Source of the DNA: Planctomycetaceae bacterium
Lineage (GTDB): Bacteria > Planctomycetota > Planctomycetia > Pirellulales > UBA1268
Reading direction: 5' to 3'
NCBI GenBank assembly: GCA_947449135.1
Contig: CANFQO010000010.1
Coordinates: 1-63,476 of the forward strand
Length of the DNA stretch: 63,476 nucleotides
Positions 45,026 through 55,504 of the stretch are shown piece after piece. The translations under genes and the position numbers were made by a program. Under the pieces are notes generated by a model. That model saw nothing but the letters and a program-made list of their open reading frames with translations. It was not told the DNA's origin and did no database searches. How positions within the stretch are numbered: position 1 is the first letter of the stretch; every line of letters begins with the position of its first letter.

Positions 45026-47053
45026 TCACCGCTCCACCGCGGCCCGCAGTTCGGCCAGTTCTCTGGCGAAGCCTCCGGAGAGGATCGGAAAGCGGCACCA
45101 GGTCTTGGGATCGAGGTTTTCATCGTCGAGATGAAACGACGGTGCGTAGCGTTCCCGCTTCCACTGGTTGCGGCTCCAGAGCGTGAAGAACCGCTCCGTC
45201 CAGACGGCCAACTGCCGGGCCGCGTGCGTGGGAAAGGTCGCCTGCAGCCGCTGCCATGTCTCGAGCGGCGTCTGCTTGTCACGGATCGCACACCGCTCAG
45301 CGGCGTCGAGCACGTCATAGGGCATGAGGTCGGCTTCGTCGGTCTGGTGGTCGGCTGGTGGCCGAAGTTCCGCCGTCGGTGCCTGCACGTTCACGGCGGC
45401 CAGGGCGGGGAACGATCCGACGCCATCCGGCCCTGATCGCTGGAGCCAATCGAGCCACCGCCGCAGGTAGGCCTTGTCGATGCCAGCGATTGGGGCGATG
45501 CCACCGGAGGTATCGCCGTCCATCGTCGCATAGCCGACCGCCGCCTCGGAGCGGTTGCTCGTGGAGACAAGCAACGCCCCACGGATGTTTGCCAGCATCC
45601 ACACCCCAGGAGCCCGTGCCCGTGCCTGAATGTTCTGGAGCGCGACGTCATCGGTCTGCCAGTCGAGTGGACGGCCCACGGCCTCTGCGACCATTGCCCG
45701 GTACTGCTGCACGAGACTTTCCACGTCGAACTCATGAAATTCGGCGCCAAGACTTTCGGCGAGACTGCGAGCGGCGTCGCGGGTTACGGAACCGGAGTGC
45801 GCGGTGGACTGATAGACACAGATCAGCACGGCATGGATCAGCCGACGGATACTGGCATCGCCGGCAACGGCCCCCCCCGGGCTGCCATCCACTGACGGTC
45901 GTGCCACGCCAAGCCGGGCCGCCACCGCTTCAACCGGCATCTCGTGAGCGGCCAGCCGCACGGCCAGAGCGATCAGACACGCCACGGCGGAGGAATCGGC
46001 GCCGCCACTGGCCGAGACGACGAAGCCCCGCGAGCGGCTCTTCCGCTGGTAGTCGAAGAGGCCCAATGCCACGGCCCTCGCAAATTCCTCCTCCTTGACG
46101 AAGGAGCCCGACTCCCATGCGTCACGGGCATCTCCCGAGGCCGACTCCCGGTGGGGCGCGAGCGTGGGCGGGGTGAACAGAATCGACACGCAGTCGCCAT
46201 CAACCGCGTCATGATCCTGCAGCGGCTCCATCGACAACCGTGACTGCGCCAGCCGCGTGGCATCGACATCGACAACCGCCGTCGTCATGACCTGATCAGC
46301 GAACGCGAATCGGCGGCCGGCGGCCGCGATCCGGCCGCCGGTGGCGATGATCACGCCGCCGTCATAGACCGCCCGGCCCGCTTCGTTGCCCAGCAGGTTG
46401 GCATAGACGTAGGTGACCCCATAGGCCCGCGAACCCTCGAGAACGAACCGACGGCGGATCTCGTCCTTGCCAAACGCAAAATGGCTCGCAGACGGGTTGA
46501 GGATCAGGTCCACGCCACGCGCTGCCAGGCTCGCACCGGGACGTTCGGCCGCCCAGGCGTCCTCGCAGATCTCAAACCCGACACGAATACCGCCGCAGTC
46601 AAATCTGAGATCGCCAATCGGCACCCGCCGTCCGTCGACGACCAACTGCGACCGTCGGCCCTTTGGCCATGGACGAAACCACCTCGGCTCGTAATGAATG
46701 CCCTCGCCTGCCAGGTGTTGCTTACAGACGAGTCCCACCAGCCGACCGTCCGCCAGCACCGCGACCGCGTCGTAGACGCCGCTTTCAAACCTCACCGGCA
46801 GCCCGACAGTCACGACGATTCCTGCCGTGTGCGGCTCGATCTCCTCGAGCACGCGCCACGCCATCCGCTGCACTCCCGGTGACTGGAATGCATCCTCGCA
46901 ACCATAGCCGGTAACGCAGAGTTCCGGCAGACAGAGAATCGCGACACCGTGCTCGCGTGCCGTACGAATGGCCGCGGTGATACGGTCGCGATTCCCGTCC
47001 CAGTCGAGGGGCGTCTGGTTGAGGGCGGTGCCGCCCACACGGATCAGGTGCAT
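45026..47053 (-). CDS. nadE: Glutamine-dependent NAD+ synthetase
   Basis: Amidates deamido-NAD to NAD+. About 675 residues. The N-terminal nitrilase-like glutaminase has Glu44 (LPELCVTG), Lys111 (VCKQHLAGEG) and Cys163 (EICEDAW). The C-terminal synthetase has the PP-loop VVSASGGADSSAVACLIA, the STSNRSEAAVGYATMDGD block and GIAPIAGIDKAYLRRW. The ATG at 47053 starts the similarity; the ribosome site is weak. It follows speA by 43 bases. With nadK at the other end of the window, two NAD-pathway genes are present, though far apart. Confidence 0.95.
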   Translation of the reverse strand: MHLIRVGGTALNQTPLDWDGNRDRITAAIRTAREHGVAILCLPELCVTGYGCEDAFQSPGVQRMAWRVLEEIEPHTAGIVVTVGLPVRFESGVYDAVAVLADGRLVGLVCKQHLAGEGIHYEPRWFRPWPKGRRSQLVVDGRRVPIGDLRFDCGGIRVGFEICEDAWAAERPGASLAARGVDLILNPSASHFAFGKDEIRRRFVLEGSRAYGVTYVYANLLGNEAGRAVYDGGVIIATGGRIAAAGRRFAFADQVMTTAVVDVDATRLAQSRLSMEPLQDHDAVDGDCVSILFTPPTLAPHRESASGDARDAWESGSFVKEEEFARAVALGLFDYQRKSRSRGFVVSASGGADSSAVACLIALAVRLAAHEMPVEAVAARLGVARPSVDGSPGGAVAGDASIRRLIHAVLICVYQSTAHSGSVTRDAARSLAESLGAEFHEFDVESLVQQYRAMVAEAVGRPLDWQTDDVALQNIQARARAPGVWMLANIRGALLVSTSNRSEAAVGYATMDGDTSGGIAPIAGIDKAYLRRWLDWLQRSGPDGVGSFPALAAVNVQAPTAELRPPADHQTDEADLMPYDVLDAAERCAIRDKQTPLETWQRLQATFPTHAARQLAVWTERFFTLWSRNQWKRERYAPSFHLDDENLDPKTWCRFPILSGGFARELAELRAAVER

Positions 47054-47096
47054 AGGAAGGGGTTGATCCAATGGATCGGTGGGCAAGACTCCGCTC

Positions 47097-49022
47097 TCAC
47101 GACTGCGACGGCTCTTCCAGATAGGTGTAACCGCCAAGCCCCTCCTCGTAAAACTTCAGGAACCGGCCTGCTTGTCCGTCGCAGATCCGTCCCTCACGAA
47201 CCGCCTGCTCGATCGAGGCTCGCAGCCGCTGGACCAACTGGTTGGGATCAAACTCGACGTAATCGAGCACCTCGCGGACGGTGTCTCCCTTGATCACGGC
47301 ATCCACGACGACCTCGCCCCGGTCGTCCGTGCTGACATGCACGGCATTGGTGTCGCCAAAGAGATTGTGAAGATCACCGAGGATTTCCTGATAGGCACCG
47401 ATGAGGAACGCGCCCAGGTAGTAGGGTTCGTTCTGATAGGCGTGGAGCGGAAGCGTCCGCTTCACATCCCGGCGATCGATGAATTGATCGATCTTGCCGT
47501 CCGAATCGCAGGTGACGTCGCCAAGCACCGCGTTGTGCGTGGGCCGCTCATTGAGCCGGTGGATCGGCATCACCGGAAACAGTTGCTTGATCGCCCAACT
47601 GTCGGGCATCGACTGGAAGAGAGAGAAGTTGCAGAAGTAGGTGTCGGAAAGCGTGGCCTCCAGCCCTTCCAACTCCTCCGGCATGAACTCCAACTGCTTC
47701 GACATCTTGGCGATCTTCCTGCAGATCGCCCAGTAGAGGTTCTCGACGGCCGACCGCTGGTCGAGCGGCAGGTACCCACTGGCAAACAGGTTCATCGCCG
47801 TGTCGAGCGACTGCTGCGCGTCGTGATAGCTCTCAAGAAGATTGCGGACGTTGATGTTTTGAAACGTCTCCATCAGATCATGCAGCGGCTGCTCAGCATC
47901 AGCCGATGGCTCGGCGAGTTCATTGTTGCCCCCCTGCTCCGACACGCCCAGCACGCCAAAAATCAACATGCTGTGGTAGGCAACCACGGCCCGCCCACTC
48001 TCGGACACGATCGTCGGATGGGGCACGCCCGCCTCGTCGCAGGCATTCTGCACGTGGTAGACGACATCGTTGGCGTATTCCTGGAGGCTGTAGTTCACGC
48101 TCGATTCAAAGTTCGTCTGCGAGCCGTCGTAATCGACGCCCAATCCGCCGCCCACGTCGAGATACTTGAGCCCCGCCCCTCGCTTCACAAGTTCCGTATA
48201 GATTCGCGAGGCCTCGTTGAGGGCGCCCTTGATGTGGCGGATGTTCGTGATCTGGCTGCCTTGGTGGAAATGCAGGAGTTGCAGGCAGTCTTCCATTCCC
48301 TTGGATGCGAGCAGTTCGAGGCCCTTCACCAGTTCGCTGGCGGTCAGGCCGAACTTGCTGCGAAAGCCGCCAGAGGCCTGCCAGCGGCCACTGCCGCGAG
48401 TAGCAAGCTTGACCCGCATGCCAATCCTCGGCCTCACGCCGAGCTTCTCCGCGTATTCGAGCACGAGATGCAGTTCGGAAAATCGCTCTACAACCGGGAT
48501 GATGTGCCGCCCGATCTTCTGCGCGAGCATCGCCGTCTCGATGAACTCGGCATCCTTGAAGCCGTTGCAAATGATGGGCGTGTCGTTATCGGCCAACGCG
48601 ATCACTGCAAGCAGTTCCGGCTTGCTGCCCGCTTCCAGCCCAAACCGATACGGCCGGCCAAACTTCAGCACCTCCTCCACCACCTGCCGCTGTTGGTTGA
48701 CCTTCACCGGATAGACGCAGCAGTAGTCGCCGCGATAGCCGCTCTCCTTCATGGCCGATGCGAAGACACCGTGAATCTCCCCCAGACGGTGCTCGAGAAT
48801 CTCAGCGAATCGCAGGAGGATCGGCAGGTCGATGCCGCGGATCTGCAGCCGGTCGACGAGCTGCTTGAGATCGATGCTCTTGGTGGGATTCTTGTCTGGG
48901 TGCACCAGCAGATGGCCGGTCGGTCCCACCGAAAAATACCCGTTGCCCCAGCGAGCCACCTCGAAGAGATCGGCCGCGTCGGCGGTGCTCCAATGTTCAA
49001 CGTCGAGATCTGCGGCTGCCAT
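47097..49022 (-). CDS. speA: Biosynthetic arginine decarboxylase
   Basis: Converts arginine to agmatine, the first step of polyamine synthesis. About 641 residues, PLP-dependent fold III. The PLP lysine is in YPVKVNQQRQVVEEV (~residue 109), with LGVRPRIGMRVKLATRGSG and KYLDVGGGLGVDYDGSQTN following. The C-terminal half contains the Cys in DSDGKIDQFIDRRDVKRT, and LPLHAYQNEPYYLGAFLIGAYQ near the end. No agmatine ureohydrolase gene is adjacent. Confidence 0.96.
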   Translation of the reverse strand: MAAADLDVEHWSTADAADLFEVARWGNGYFSVGPTGHLLVHPDKNPTKSIDLKQLVDRLQIRGIDLPILLRFAEILEHRLGEIHGVFASAMKESGYRGDYCCVYPVKVNQQRQVVEEVLKFGRPYRFGLEAGSKPELLAVIALADNDTPIICNGFKDAEFIETAMLAQKIGRHIIPVVERFSELHLVLEYAEKLGVRPRIGMRVKLATRGSGRWQASGGFRSKFGLTASELVKGLELLASKGMEDCLQLLHFHQGSQITNIRHIKGALNEASRIYTELVKRGAGLKYLDVGGGLGVDYDGSQTNFESSVNYSLQEYANDVVYHVQNACDEAGVPHPTIVSESGRAVVAYHSMLIFGVLGVSEQGGNNELAEPSADAEQPLHDLMETFQNINVRNLLESYHDAQQSLDTAMNLFASGYLPLDQRSAVENLYWAICRKIAKMSKQLEFMPEELEGLEATLSDTYFCNFSLFQSMPDSWAIKQLFPVMPIHRLNERPTHNAVLGDVTCDSDGKIDQFIDRRDVKRTLPLHAYQNEPYYLGAFLIGAYQEILGDLHNLFGDTNAVHVSTDDRGEVVVDAVIKGDTVREVLDYVEFDPNQLVQRLRASIEQAVREGRICDGQAGRFLKFYEEGLGGYTYLEEPSQS

Positions 49023-49117
49023 CGTCGAGCCTCGTGAGCGTGCTGCGTGCAGAGCGGCACTCCTCGTCCGCCTCTATCAGAAGAGTGTAGCGTTCGCGAC
49101 GCGTGGGGACATGGCCA

Positions 49118-50506
49118 TCAGACCCGCACACGCGACCAATTCTTCCGCGTAAAGATGAGAAGCATTGCCAGACCGCGGACAGTCAGGTCGGCAGCCATGG
49201 CATACCACGCCCCGATCACGCCCAGTCCCAGACCCGGGATAATACCCAGCCCGGCCGGCAGGGCGATCGATTCCTGCGCGAGCAGCACCGCCAACGGCAG
49301 TCGCACCAGCAGCAGTCCCAGGAAGTTGACCACCAGCGGCAGACGTGTGGCACCTGCTCCCCGCAGGCCGCCGGAAAGCACCATCAAGAGCGCCAAGGGC
49401 GGCTGGGCGAATGCCACGATGCGGACGAGCCGGGCGGTCAATGACGCCACCTCGGGCTGCGAGGCCGCGCCGCCCACAAACCAGCCCGCGAGCCCGTCAG
49501 CCGTGGCGAGAAAGATGATCCCTGCAACCGACATCAGGGCCATGCAGGCCATGGCCGCCTGCCAGACACTCCGCCGGGCCCGGCGCTCATCTCCAGCCCC
49601 CAGAAACTGCCCAGCCAGAGTCGCAGCCGCCACCATGAAAGCGCTCCCCGGCAGGAACGCGAGCGATTCGATCGTGATAGCCACGGAGTGGGCGGCTGCG
49701 GCCACATCCCCCAGGCGGTTTACGATCGACAGAAAGCCCAGATGACAGGCTGCGTTGGCGATGGCGTCCACGCCGGCCGGAACCCCCACATGCAGGATGC
49801 GCCTGAGCCAGCCTCGGTCGGGAATCCAATCTGCCCACCCCGGTCGCAGGCCCCGCGTTCGCCGGCCCAAGAGCCCGATCACACAACCTGCCCCGAGGCA
49901 GTAACCGGCGGTCGTGCCCCAGGCGAGTCCCTCCCATCCCAGCCGCGGCAGGCCGGCCACGCCGACCGCCAGAGCGAAACTTGCCGCGGCGTTCACGAGA
50001 TTCACCACCGACATGGCGAGCAGGCCGGCCCACATGTCTCCCGCACCTCGCAGCACCGCCACGCCGACGTGGATCACCATCATTGCCGGTAGGGCCGGCA
50101 GGACGATGGCCAGATACCGTGAGGCCAACGCCGTGCTTCCGGCGGGCAGACCGAGCGCCCGTACAAAGCCGTCGCCAAAGAGCGCCACCACCAACAACAC
50201 CACGATCGTCAGTGCCGAGGCCACGAGCAACGACTGTGCGGCCGCCCGCCTGGCCTCGCCGAGATCACCCGCCCCTACACTCCGCGCCACAAGCGCCGTG
50301 GCGGCCACGGCCGGTACGGCGAACAGGCCGGGAAGAAAGCCCAAGCAATAGGCGACCAGACCGACCGCCGCCAGATGCTCGGCACCCTCAAGGAAATTAC
50401 CGGCCAGCCATTTGTCAGTGAATCCCACAGAGAGGCCCAGAACCTGCTCCAAGAGCACCGGCCAGACCAACTGCAGGACAGGCCGGGGTGCACCGGCAGA
50501 GTTCAC
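49118..50506 (-). CDS. MATE-family efflux transporter
   Basis: About 462 residues with 12 helices in two six-helix halves. The family features SVGFTDKWLAGNFLEGAEHLAAVGL, an Asn/Gly-rich loop, and the repeat AAAHSVAITIESLAFLPGSAF are present. The start is taken as GTG 50506, since no ATG fits between here and the DUF1501 stop at 50548. It exports cationic or organic compounds using an H+ or Na+ gradient; the substrate is unknown. It lies just after the DUF1501 gene. Confidence 0.85.
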   Translation of the reverse strand: MNSAGAPRPVLQLVWPVLLEQVLGLSVGFTDKWLAGNFLEGAEHLAAVGLVAYCLGFLPGLFAVPAVAATALVARSVGAGDLGEARRAAAQSLLVASALTIVVLLVVALFGDGFVRALGLPAGSTALASRYLAIVLPALPAMMVIHVGVAVLRGAGDMWAGLLAMSVVNLVNAAASFALAVGVAGLPRLGWEGLAWGTTAGYCLGAGCVIGLLGRRTRGLRPGWADWIPDRGWLRRILHVGVPAGVDAIANAACHLGFLSIVNRLGDVAAAAHSVAITIESLAFLPGSAFMVAAATLAGQFLGAGDERRARRSVWQAAMACMALMSVAGIIFLATADGLAGWFVGGAASQPEVASLTARLVRIVAFAQPPLALLMVLSGGLRGAGATRLPLVVNFLGLLLVRLPLAVLLAQESIALPAGLGIIPGLGLGVIGAWYAMAADLTVRGLAMLLIFTRKNWSRVRV

Positions 50507-50547
50507 ACCACGGTCGCCATGCCCGTCCTTTCCGACATGAGCGCGGC

Positions 50548-51825
50548 TCAGGTGAACAACTCCTTGATCACCTTTCCGGAATTGGCAATCTTCATCGGCC
50601 GGCCGTTCTTGGCCGTAAACGTGGTCTCCAAGGAGATGCCGAGCGACTTGAGCACGCTGGCCATGACATCCTGGGATGCATAGGGCTCGGTCACTACCTC
50701 CTTGCCATCGGAACTGGTCTCGCCCACGACCACGCCGCGATTGAACCCCGCTCCGCCAACCACCACGCTCCAACTCCGCGCCCAGTGATCACGGCCAGCA
50801 CCGCCGTTGATCGTCGGCGTGCGGCTGAATTCACCCATCCAGATGATGGCCGTGTCGTCGAGCAGACCGCGATCTGCGAGATCACTGACCAGCGCACTCA
50901 TCGCCTTGTCGAGTTCGGGGAGCTTCCGATCAGCCAGCGCCGAGAAGATATCGGCATGCATGTCCCACCCACCAAGATCGACCTCGACGAAGGGCACGCC
51001 TGCCTCGACGAGCCGACGGGCCAGCAGGCAGCCCCGACCGAACCCGGTCGTCCCATACTTTTCCTGCGCCTCCTTCGGCTCCTGCGTCACCTTGAAGGCT
51101 TCCATCTGCTTGCTTGTCATCAGCTTGACGGTCTTGTCGAGCACCTTCCGGTGGTCTTCGGCCGATCCACCCCGTTTCTCACCGATGAATCTATCCTCAA
51201 TCGTGGACAGCATTTTCAGCCGCTGCTCCAGCCGGGCGGGGTCGATGCCCATGTCGAGGTTTCGGACGTTGCCGTTGGAATCGACCTGGAACGGGGCCCA
51301 CGTCATGCCCAGGAATCCCGGGCCGACACTGCCGCTCCCGATCGAGACGAAAGGGGGGATCTCAAGGTCGGCGACCTGGTCGGCGAGTTCGTGGGCGACC
51401 ACGGATCCGTAGCCGGGGTGATCGACGTTGGGGTTGGGCACGTAGCCGGTGTGCATGGAATAGCGGCCCCGCATGTGATCGGCCTCACGGGTGCTCATTG
51501 AACGCACGATCGACATGTGGTGCATCTGCTTGGACATGAGCGGCATGTGCTCACAGATGGCGATCCCGTCGGCGCTGGTCGCCATCTGCTTGAACGGTCC
51601 GCCCGTGGGTGCGCCGGGCTTCAGGTCCCAGATGTCCATCGTGCTGGGCCCGCCGCCCATCCAGAGCAGAATGGCAGACTTGTGCCGCTTCTTCAGGTCG
51701 GTGGCATTGGCACGCAACGAGTTGGTGAAGGCCATGGCCGGTGCCGCCATCGCCGCCGCGCCCGCCACATGGCTCATGAAGTGGCGGCGATTCATGCCGA
51801 TCGGCAGATCAACCCTGCTGGACAT
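50548..51825 (-). CDS. DUF1501 protein with Tat-like signal
   Basis: About 425 residues. The N-terminus MNRRHFMSHVAGAAAMAAPA is Tat-like with two arginines, so folded export is likely. Conserved blocks are SAILLWMGGGPSTMDIWDLK, MSTREADHMRGRYSMHTGYV, GGWDMHADIFSALAD and IWMGEFSRTPTINGGAGRDH. These fit the DUF1501 family, related to the alkaline phosphatase superfamily and abundant in Planctomycetes. By neighbourhood it works with the DUF1549/1553 protein encoded 18 bases upstream. Confidence 0.93.
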   Translation of the reverse strand: MSSRVDLPIGMNRRHFMSHVAGAAAMAAPAMAFTNSLRANATDLKKRHKSAILLWMGGGPSTMDIWDLKPGAPTGGPFKQMATSADGIAICEHMPLMSKQMHHMSIVRSMSTREADHMRGRYSMHTGYVPNPNVDHPGYGSVVAHELADQVADLEIPPFVSIGSGSVGPGFLGMTWAPFQVDSNGNVRNLDMGIDPARLEQRLKMLSTIEDRFIGEKRGGSAEDHRKVLDKTVKLMTSKQMEAFKVTQEPKEAQEKYGTTGFGRGCLLARRLVEAGVPFVEVDLGGWDMHADIFSALADRKLPELDKAMSALVSDLADRGLLDDTAIIWMGEFSRTPTINGGAGRDHWARSWSVVVGGAGFNRGVVVGETSSDGKEVVTEPYASQDVMASVLKSLGISLETTFTAKNGRPMKIANSGKVIKELFT

Positions 51826-51843
51826 GGTCAGGACTCCTGACTT

Positions 51844-53574
51844 CTAGTGGTTGATGATGAACTCGTTGGAATTGAGAACCGCCCACCAGATATCCTGAAG
51901 GGCGCCGATGGCGTCGCCCTTGCGGGCTACCAGCATTTCGTTGGCGGCCGCCACTTCCTTGGCCGTCGGATTCCTGGCCAGGGCCGCCTGATACAGGGTG
52001 GTGATTTTTCCGGAATTCTTCGCATTCCCGCTCGCCACTCGGTCAAGGAATCCACCTTTCCCTGTGTTTGTCGCCTGTCTGATGAGATCACCGTTGAACA
52101 TCATCAAGACCTGGGGGATCGATCCGTTGAACACGGTGGCGTCATCTCCTTCGTCGGTGCCGAAGGTGGTGATGAACTGCGAGAGCCACTGGTCTTTTTT
52201 CTTCGCAGCCTCCTCCCCGCCACGGGATTGGTCGGCTTCCGTTGCAGTCAGGAGCGATTCGTAGAGTTCCTCCGCCCGCATTTGACGAAGGTAGAAGTGC
52301 GTGAATTTCGGCTTCTCGCCGAGCGCGGGATCGTCGCGATGATTCCCCTTGGTTGCTTTGCTCGACAGGGCATATGGCCTCGAGAGCACGATCCAGCGAA
52401 TCAGTTCCTTCAGGTCGAAGCTCTGCTGCTGAAACCGTTCTGCCAAGCCGTCGAGCAGCTCCGGATGCGATGGCGGGTTGTGCTCGCCCAGATCGTCAAT
52501 CGGTCTGGTGAACGCATACCCAAGGAAGTGCCCCCACATCCTGTTGACGATCGCCTTGGGCATGAGCGGGCTGGCCTTGATAAGAGCGGCCAGTTCGCGG
52601 CGGCGATTCACCCCGATTGCATTGCCGTCCGGCAGCGCGCGAGGCAGGTAGCCAATGCGCGAGATTTCCGTGCCGTCCACAAAAACGGGATAGGCGACCT
52701 TCATGAGTCCATTGCGAATTTCATAATAGAGTTCGGCCTCTTCGGCATTGCCCCCTTCGCCTGGAAAATCCTCGTCCACCAGTTCGATCCATTGGAGGTC
52801 CCGGGTGCCGCCGAATCGCCGTAGGGACCGAGACTGGCGAAAGAAGGCGTTGAGTTCCCAGAACTGGTTCTGCTTCCCCTTGTTGAACGGGTGGTTGTGG
52901 CACTGCGTGCACTGAACCTGCAGCCCCAGAAAGATCTGGGCCGTCTTGGCGGTCGCCTGGACACCGTTTTCCTCCAGCTTCCCGCTGAGAAAATTCGCCG
53001 CTCCATTAAAGCCATCCACGTCCTTGCGATTGGCATTCACGCCAGTGGCGGTGACGAGCTCCTCCATGAGGCGATCGTACGGGATGTTCTTTGAGAAAGA
53101 TCGACGGAGATACTGCCGCATCCCGGGCCGACTCACCATCGCATTCCCAACATCGCGACCGATCAACACCGTACTCCAGACATCGGTCCAATTTCGGGCG
53201 TAGTCATCGATAAACTCGTCCCCTAGGAGCCGGTTCACGAGATCCGGTCGCTTCGCTGGCGACGAGTCGGCGACGTACTCCCGCAATTCATCGATTGAAG
53301 GGATGCGGCCGATGACGTCCAGATAGACCCGGCGGCACCACTCACCATCCGCAGCAGCTTCCGAAGGCTTCAGCCCGGAATCCGCCCAATGGGACGAGAT
53401 TTGCTCGTTGATGAATTTCACCTGCGGAATGCCGAAGTGGTCGTCCTCGGCAGGGCTTGCCGGCCGGGCAACCATGGCAGCGAAAACCCCCAACAGAATC
53501 GCGAGCCGAACGAACCCGAAAGACGGTCGCCGGAAACCCGGGTCCAGCGGGGAAATGACTGTTGCCCACACCAT
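51844..53574 (-). CDS. DUF1549/DUF1553 protein with a CxxCH motif
   Basis: About 576 residues. A signal segment ([21 protein letters not shown]) precedes the DUF1549 part ([40 protein letters not shown]), then [20 protein letters not shown]. The DUF1553 part has [40 protein letters not shown] and PHFY-type [13 protein letters not shown]. The CTQCH is a c-type haem-like motif but occurs within a family-conserved block, so haem binding is unproven. These proteins are known as planctomycete cytochrome-associated proteins; there is no PSCyt1 domain in this one. It forms a pair with the DUF1501 gene. Confidence 0.93.
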   Translation of the reverse strand: MVWATVISPLDPGFRRPSFGFVRLAILLGVFAAMVARPASPAEDDHFGIPQVKFINEQISSHWADSGLKPSEAAADGEWCRRVYLDVIGRIPSIDELREYVADSSPAKRPDLVNRLLGDEFIDDYARNWTDVWSTVLIGRDVGNAMVSRPGMRQYLRRSFSKNIPYDRLMEELVTATGVNANRKDVDGFNGAANFLSGKLEENGVQATAKTAQIFLGLQVQCTQCHNHPFNKGKQNQFWELNAFFRQSRSLRRFGGTRDLQWIELVDEDFPGEGGNAEEAELYYEIRNGLMKVAYPVFVDGTEISRIGYLPRALPDGNAIGVNRRRELAALIKASPLMPKAIVNRMWGHFLGYAFTRPIDDLGEHNPPSHPELLDGLAERFQQQSFDLKELIRWIVLSRPYALSSKATKGNHRDDPALGEKPKFTHFYLRQMRAEELYESLLTATEADQSRGGEEAAKKKDQWLSQFITTFGTDEGDDATVFNGSIPQVLMMFNGDLIRQATNTGKGGFLDRVASGNAKNSGKITTLYQAALARNPTAKEVAAANEMLVARKGDAIGALQDIWWAVLNSNEFIINH

Positions 53575-53748
53575 GACCGTGCCCTCTGCCGAGAACTACC
53601 GGCATTCCGCGAAGATGCCCTCCACACGGAGGCGGAGGAGACTGTCAAAAGGACTCTTCACAGTCTATTCCGAGGCGGGGCTTTGAGCTATTCCTTGCTC
53701 CACACCCACGACCTGGCTCGGCCGCCTTCAAAAGCGGGCCCGCGTGAC

Positions 53749-54330
53749 TCAGGCTCTGGCAGGCCGGGCAGCCTCGACCTTGGGAGCCTGCGAACGGCCT
53801 GCAGCGATTTCCGCACCCACGAATTCGATCATCGCACGCGGGCCGGCATCGCCCAGTCGGGGCGTTGCGAGCTTCAGAATCCGGGTGTAACCACCGGGAC
53901 GGTCGACAAACCGCGGGGCAATCTTTTCAAAGACGATCCTGGTCGCCTGCTTGTCACCCAGCAACTGCAACACCCGACGGCGAGCTGCAACCGCAGGCGA
54001 TACGGCACGCGCCCACTGAGTCCACCTGTCGCTGGTTCGCCACTGCTTCCAGGCAGCGGAATTCCGGTCTGCAGTCGTGCCAAATTCCCGCGCCTGCTCG
54101 ATCGAGATCAGGCCTCGCTTCGCGATCGTGATGCAACGCTCAACGAGGGGCCTCACCTCCTTGGCCTTGGCCAGCGTGGTGATGATCCTTCCCGCCACCT
54201 TAGGAGCGCCAACTTCCCCTGCCTCGGCATCTCGCTCCGTCAGCATCAGGGCCGAGGCAAGATTCCTCAGCAACGCCCGCTGATGAGAAGGACTACGGCC
54301 AAGTACGCGGCCTTTACGACGGTGACGCAT
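53749..54330 (-). CDS. rplQ: 50S ribosomal protein L17, with insertions
   Basis: About 193 residues, far longer than the ~120-130 usual. MRHRRKGRVLGRSPSHQRAL opens it and RIVFEKIAPRFVDRPGGYTR is the core C-terminal part. Two extra stretches are visible, ~34-47 and ~72-115 (REFGTTADRNSAAWKQWRTS and onward). Last gene of the alpha operon; the rpoA stop is 91 bases upstream. Confidence 0.95.
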   Translation of the reverse strand: MRHRRKGRVLGRSPSHQRALLRNLASALMLTERDAEAGEVGAPKVAGRIITTLAKAKEVRPLVERCITIAKRGLISIEQAREFGTTADRNSAAWKQWRTSDRWTQWARAVSPAVAARRRVLQLLGDKQATRIVFEKIAPRFVDRPGGYTRILKLATPRLGDAGPRAMIEFVGAEIAAGRSQAPKVEAARPARA

Positions 54331-54421
54331 GGGAGTGATCCTCGACGTTCTCTGGTGTATTCGGAAGCTGGATGGACTGAAAAACGAACTGGCCCTGCGG
54401 CCTCAAGAAACCACTGACGAA

Positions 54422-55411
54422 TCAGGCCTCGGAACCGGCAGGTAGCGGCATCCCGAGGTGCAGCCCATGCTCGCGGAGCTTGCCTTCGATCTCTTCCAAC
54501 GTGGTATCGCCGAAATTCCGCAATTCCAAAAGGTCTTCCCGGGTGCGGGAAACCAGTTCGCGAAGCGTGGCAATCCCACCCTCTTCGAGACAGTTATTGG
54601 CCCGCAGCGACAACCGCAGATCGGAGACGAGCATGCCCAGGCGGCTCTCCAGCGGGGCCTCGATGGCCAAGACGCCACCGGCTGCCGCCAGACTGACGGT
54701 TGGCCCGGGTTTGGTGTAGCCAACAAACGGATTGAGGTGCTTGCGAAGAATCTTGGCGGCCTCCACGAGCGCCATTTCCGGCGTCACGGTACCGTTGGTC
54801 CAGATCTCCATCGTGAGCCGGTCGTAGTTGGTCTTCTGACCGACCCGAGTCTCCTCGACTTCATACTTGACCCGGGTCACCGGGCTGAAAACAGCATCAA
54901 CCGGAATGATTCCGATCTCTTGCGACACCTGGCTGTGCTCGCTTGACGGCACATAACCGCGACCGTTCTCAACGACCATCTCCAGTTCGAATGGCACATC
55001 ATCCGTGAGCGTCGCAAGCACGAGGTCCTTGTTCACGACCTCAACAGCCTCGTCCGTAATGACGTCGGCGCCGGTGATCGGCCCCTTGGTGCTCCGCTCG
55101 ACCCGAATCACCCGCGTGGAATCGCTGTGGTTCTTGACCACGAGGCTCTTCACAGCGAGCACGATGTCGGTCACGTCCTCCAGCACACCCTTGATGGTGG
55201 TGAACTCGTGCAGGGTGCCGGCAAGCTTGATCTGAGTGACCGCGCTCCCCTCGAGACTCGACAACAACACCCGCCGCAAGCTGTTGCCCACGGTGGTGCC
55301 GAAGCCCCGCTCGAACGGCTCGGCGACGAACTTGCCGTAGGTGCCCGTAAGCGTCTTTTGATCAGGCACAACCGAGCCGGGTAGCTCGAGGCCTCGCCAA
55401 CGAATATGCAT
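54422..55411 (-). CDS. rpoA: RNA polymerase alpha subunit
   Basis: About 329 residues from ATG 55411 ([12 protein letters not shown]). The assembly domain includes [20 protein letters not shown], and the C-terminal domain has [19 protein letters not shown] and EELRN-type [19 protein letters not shown], which binds UP elements. Sits between rpsD and rplQ in the classical place. Confidence 0.97.
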   Translation of the reverse strand: MHIRWRGLELPGSVVPDQKTLTGTYGKFVAEPFERGFGTTVGNSLRRVLLSSLEGSAVTQIKLAGTLHEFTTIKGVLEDVTDIVLAVKSLVVKNHSDSTRVIRVERSTKGPITGADVITDEAVEVVNKDLVLATLTDDVPFELEMVVENGRGYVPSSEHSQVSQEIGIIPVDAVFSPVTRVKYEVEETRVGQKTNYDRLTMEIWTNGTVTPEMALVEAAKILRKHLNPFVGYTKPGPTVSLAAAGGVLAIEAPLESRLGMLVSDLRLSLRANNCLEEGGIATLRELVSRTREDLLELRNFGDTTLEEIEGKLREHGLHLGMPLPAGSEA

Positions 55412-55504
55412 GCGGAACTCCTTCTTGCCACGACTGACAACGAACGATGAGAAACGGTGTTCGAAAAACGATACTGAAGAGACGACCACCAACTCTGGAA
55501 AGAA

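Noticed and set aside
47079-49037. 652-codon frame opposite speA
   Set aside because: It mirrors arginine decarboxylase codon by codon; GC-rich third positions keep the opposite frame open. speA has full motif support.
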